Part shown: one piece after another, positions 62,827 to 64,000 of the stretch
Position numbering within the stretch: the stretch's first letter is position 1
How the letters are laid out: each line of letters opens with the position of its first letter
Assembly: GCA_964433555.1 (NCBI GenBank)
Contig: CAYSRG010000005.1
Coordinates: forward strand, 1-64,000
Source of the DNA: Stramentimicrobium sp964433555
GTDB taxonomy: Bacteria; Atribacterota; Phoenicimicrobiia; Phoenicimicrobiales; Stramentimicrobiaceae
DNA: 64,000 nucleotides
Reading direction: 5' to 3'
Program-made: the position numbers and the translations under genes
The notes under the pieces: generated by a model
Told to the model about the DNA's origin: nothing
Databases searched by the model: none
Seen by the model: only the letters and a program-made list of their open reading frames with translations

Positions 62827-62846
62827 GTCAGGGAGTATTCCCCTAC
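62827..62846. repeat. Intergenic palindrome (dispersed family), SPOR gene leader
   Basis: GTCAGGGAG-TATT-CCCCTACC followed by ATCC; a degenerate member of the palindrome family. Confidence 0.4.
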
Positions 62847-62861
62847 CATCCTTCTGTCTAT

Positions 62862-62890
62862 TTTTTAAATCCATATTGATTTTTTGTCAA
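62862..62890 (-). promoter_or_regulatory. Possible promoter of SPOR gene and rex
   Basis: TTGACA (62885-62890), 17 bases, TAAAAA (62862-62867) on the minus strand, about 60 bases before the SPOR gene. Confidence 0.5.
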
Positions 62891-63300
62891 ACTTTACCCG
62901 ATAATCTTGTTAAAAATTCTGTTTTGAAAACATTCAGGATAAATCATTCAAACAACAAAAGGAAATTATATCTTTATTATAATATAATATTACAATCCTT
63001 TGTACTTTACTGCAACTTTTTATAATCTTTGCTCCAATAGCAAATATTATTGTTTAATTCGACCCCAATATTATGTTATTTCAATATCCTATTTGAGTTA
63101 TGTTCTATAAAACATTCTTCAATTACACCAATGATGTACTTTTTTACAGCTTTATTCATACAGGACTACATAGTACAATAACCATGATCTACATGCCCTT
63201 ATTTTTATGATATTATATTAGCATAGACTCGATGATCATATGAGTTAAGAACTTAATTATAAAATATTTAAATTTTTAAAGATTAAGGAATGCATTTTCA
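62891..63300. other. Intergenic between divergent SPOR and hydrogenase protease genes
   Basis: AT-rich; no gene seen. AAGGA is about ten bases before the GTG at 63301. No Rex-like site is visible here. Confidence 0.45.
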
Positions 63301-63747
63301 GTGTCCAAAAATTGTCTATTAGGGATAGGTAACTCTTTAAGGTCTGATGATGGTGCTGGTTCTTTTCTTGCCCAACATTTCAATCATCATAACTGGATGG
63401 TGATAGACGGAAAATCGGCTCCAGAAAACTACACTTCAGTTATTAAAAACATTCATCCTGAACTGTTGGTAATTATCGATGCTGTTGAAATGAATCTTAT
63501 TGCAGGTAGTATTAGAATAATCCCCGTAGAAAAAATTATTTCCCTGCAACTTTCCACTCATTACCTGTCACTGTCCTATCTCATAGAATACTTGGCTCCT
63601 GATTGCCATAAAATCATACTTATTGGTATTCAACCTCTTTCCACTGAAATGAGTGAAAATTTAAGTAAACCAGTGCTAAAGGCTTGCTATCAACTTATAA
63701 ACTTACTGAAAAAGAATCAACTTAAGGCTATTCCAATTTTCACCTAA
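63301..63747 (+). CDS. [NiFe]-hydrogenase maturation protease (HycI/HyaD family)
   Basis: A 148-residue endopeptidase that clips the C-terminus of a hydrogenase large subunit after nickel insertion. GIGNSLRSDDGAGSFLAQHF has the first nickel-binding acid, LVIIDAVEMN the second, and STHYLSLSYLIEYL the His; ILIGIQPLSTEMS is the usual C-terminal strand. GTG start. The hydrogenase itself is not in the window and may lie beyond 64000. Confidence 0.88.
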   Translation: MSKNCLLGIGNSLRSDDGAGSFLAQHFNHHNWMVIDGKSAPENYTSVIKNIHPELLVIIDAVEMNLIAGSIRIIPVEKIISLQLSTHYLSLSYLIEYLAPDCHKIILIGIQPLSTEMSENLSKPVLKACYQLINLLKKNQLKAIPIFT

Positions 63748-64000
63748 TCCTTTCTCCTTTTACTCTCCTATTGACTAGAAAGAATTATAAATCTCAAACT
63801 GACTTAATGTATAGGCAAGCACATACCTATATCACTGATTGCTTTAAGAACTACTATACTAGACTAAACTTTTATGAAATTGCTTTTTATTCTCCTCTTT
63901 TCTTTTTTTGCAATATTTTATTTAATCTTAATAATCTAAGTAACACAACTTACCACTTTGAACATAGAGTATAAAATAGTCAATTAATCTATACCAATTT
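63748..64000. other. Window end, no gene seen
   Basis: AT-rich sequence without a believable coding frame or clear terminator. Confidence 0.4.

Noticed and set aside
63771..63974. Plus-strand 67-codon frame at the window end
   Set aside because: Low-complexity AT-rich translation with no ribosome-binding site and no family resemblance.

Overview
The window reads as a chromosomal segment of an AT-rich, anaerobic, double-membraned bacterium. Outer-membrane genes (a BamA-type Omp85 protein, a Skp/OmpH chaperone, LptB, an SLH-domain porin and an RND-TolC type efflux set) sit next to gene orders familiar from Bacillota (rsmA-spoVG-glmU-prs-ctc-pth-mfd-mazG and dnaB-rplI-DUF2232-rpsR-rpsF-DUF951). 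With the formate dehydrogenase and hydrogenase-maturation genes, this fits Atribacterota (OP9/JS1) best. That placement is inference, and a diderm Bacillota lineage is the main alternative.

Layout. 1-379: the end of a frameshifted insertion sequence. 549-4741: a plus-strand island of small lipoproteins with PEGA-like domains around a caspase-fold lipoprotein. 4844-8637: a secreted protein, a decayed four-helix-bundle gene, and an SLH porin with a consensus promoter and a long structured leader. 8970-20575: cell-envelope genes (DUF3084, lptB, ompH, bamA, RND pump, adaptor, outer-membrane factor) ending with mazG. 20955-32096: housekeeping block (mfd, pfkA, pth, rplY, prs, glmU, tRNA-Gln, spoVG, a candidate small RNA, rsmA). 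32344-33353: tRNA-Thr, then a tRNA-Lys/Glu/Val operon with its promoter. 33398-40686: dnaB, ribosomal proteins S6, S18 and L9, an M16 peptidase, mreC and mreB. 41417-42700: an ion transporter on the plus strand. 42879-48425: AMMECR1 protein and hypE, hypD, hypC, hypF. 48618-50519: a YqgF-like protein, fdhD and mobA. 50652-61364: a long formate dehydrogenase operon. 61458-63747: rex, a SPOR protein and a hydrogenase maturation protease.

The most interesting part is the formate dehydrogenase operon. It opens at a TTGACA promoter with a perfect Rex operator just downstream, next to rex. It then encodes five small signalling-type proteins (two DRTGG or DRTGG-like proteins, a CBS-HATPase fusion, a PHP phosphoesterase and a stand-alone HATPase). 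After these come a thioredoxin-fold [2Fe-2S] protein, NuoE, a NuoF fused to a GltD/NfnB-like flavoprotein, a cysteine-type molybdenum or tungsten formate dehydrogenase, and a formate channel, with a hairpin terminator after the channel. mobA and fdhD, which supply cofactor and sulfur, follow. The likely job is reversible coupling of formate and CO2 to NADH and possibly a second carrier, under control of the NADH/NAD+ ratio.

Other features are a dispersed family of intergenic palindromes (one copy replaces the usual ribosome-binding region of a gene), a one-base homopolymer defect at the start of a lipoprotein gene, and a rex gene with no conventional start codon in the right place.
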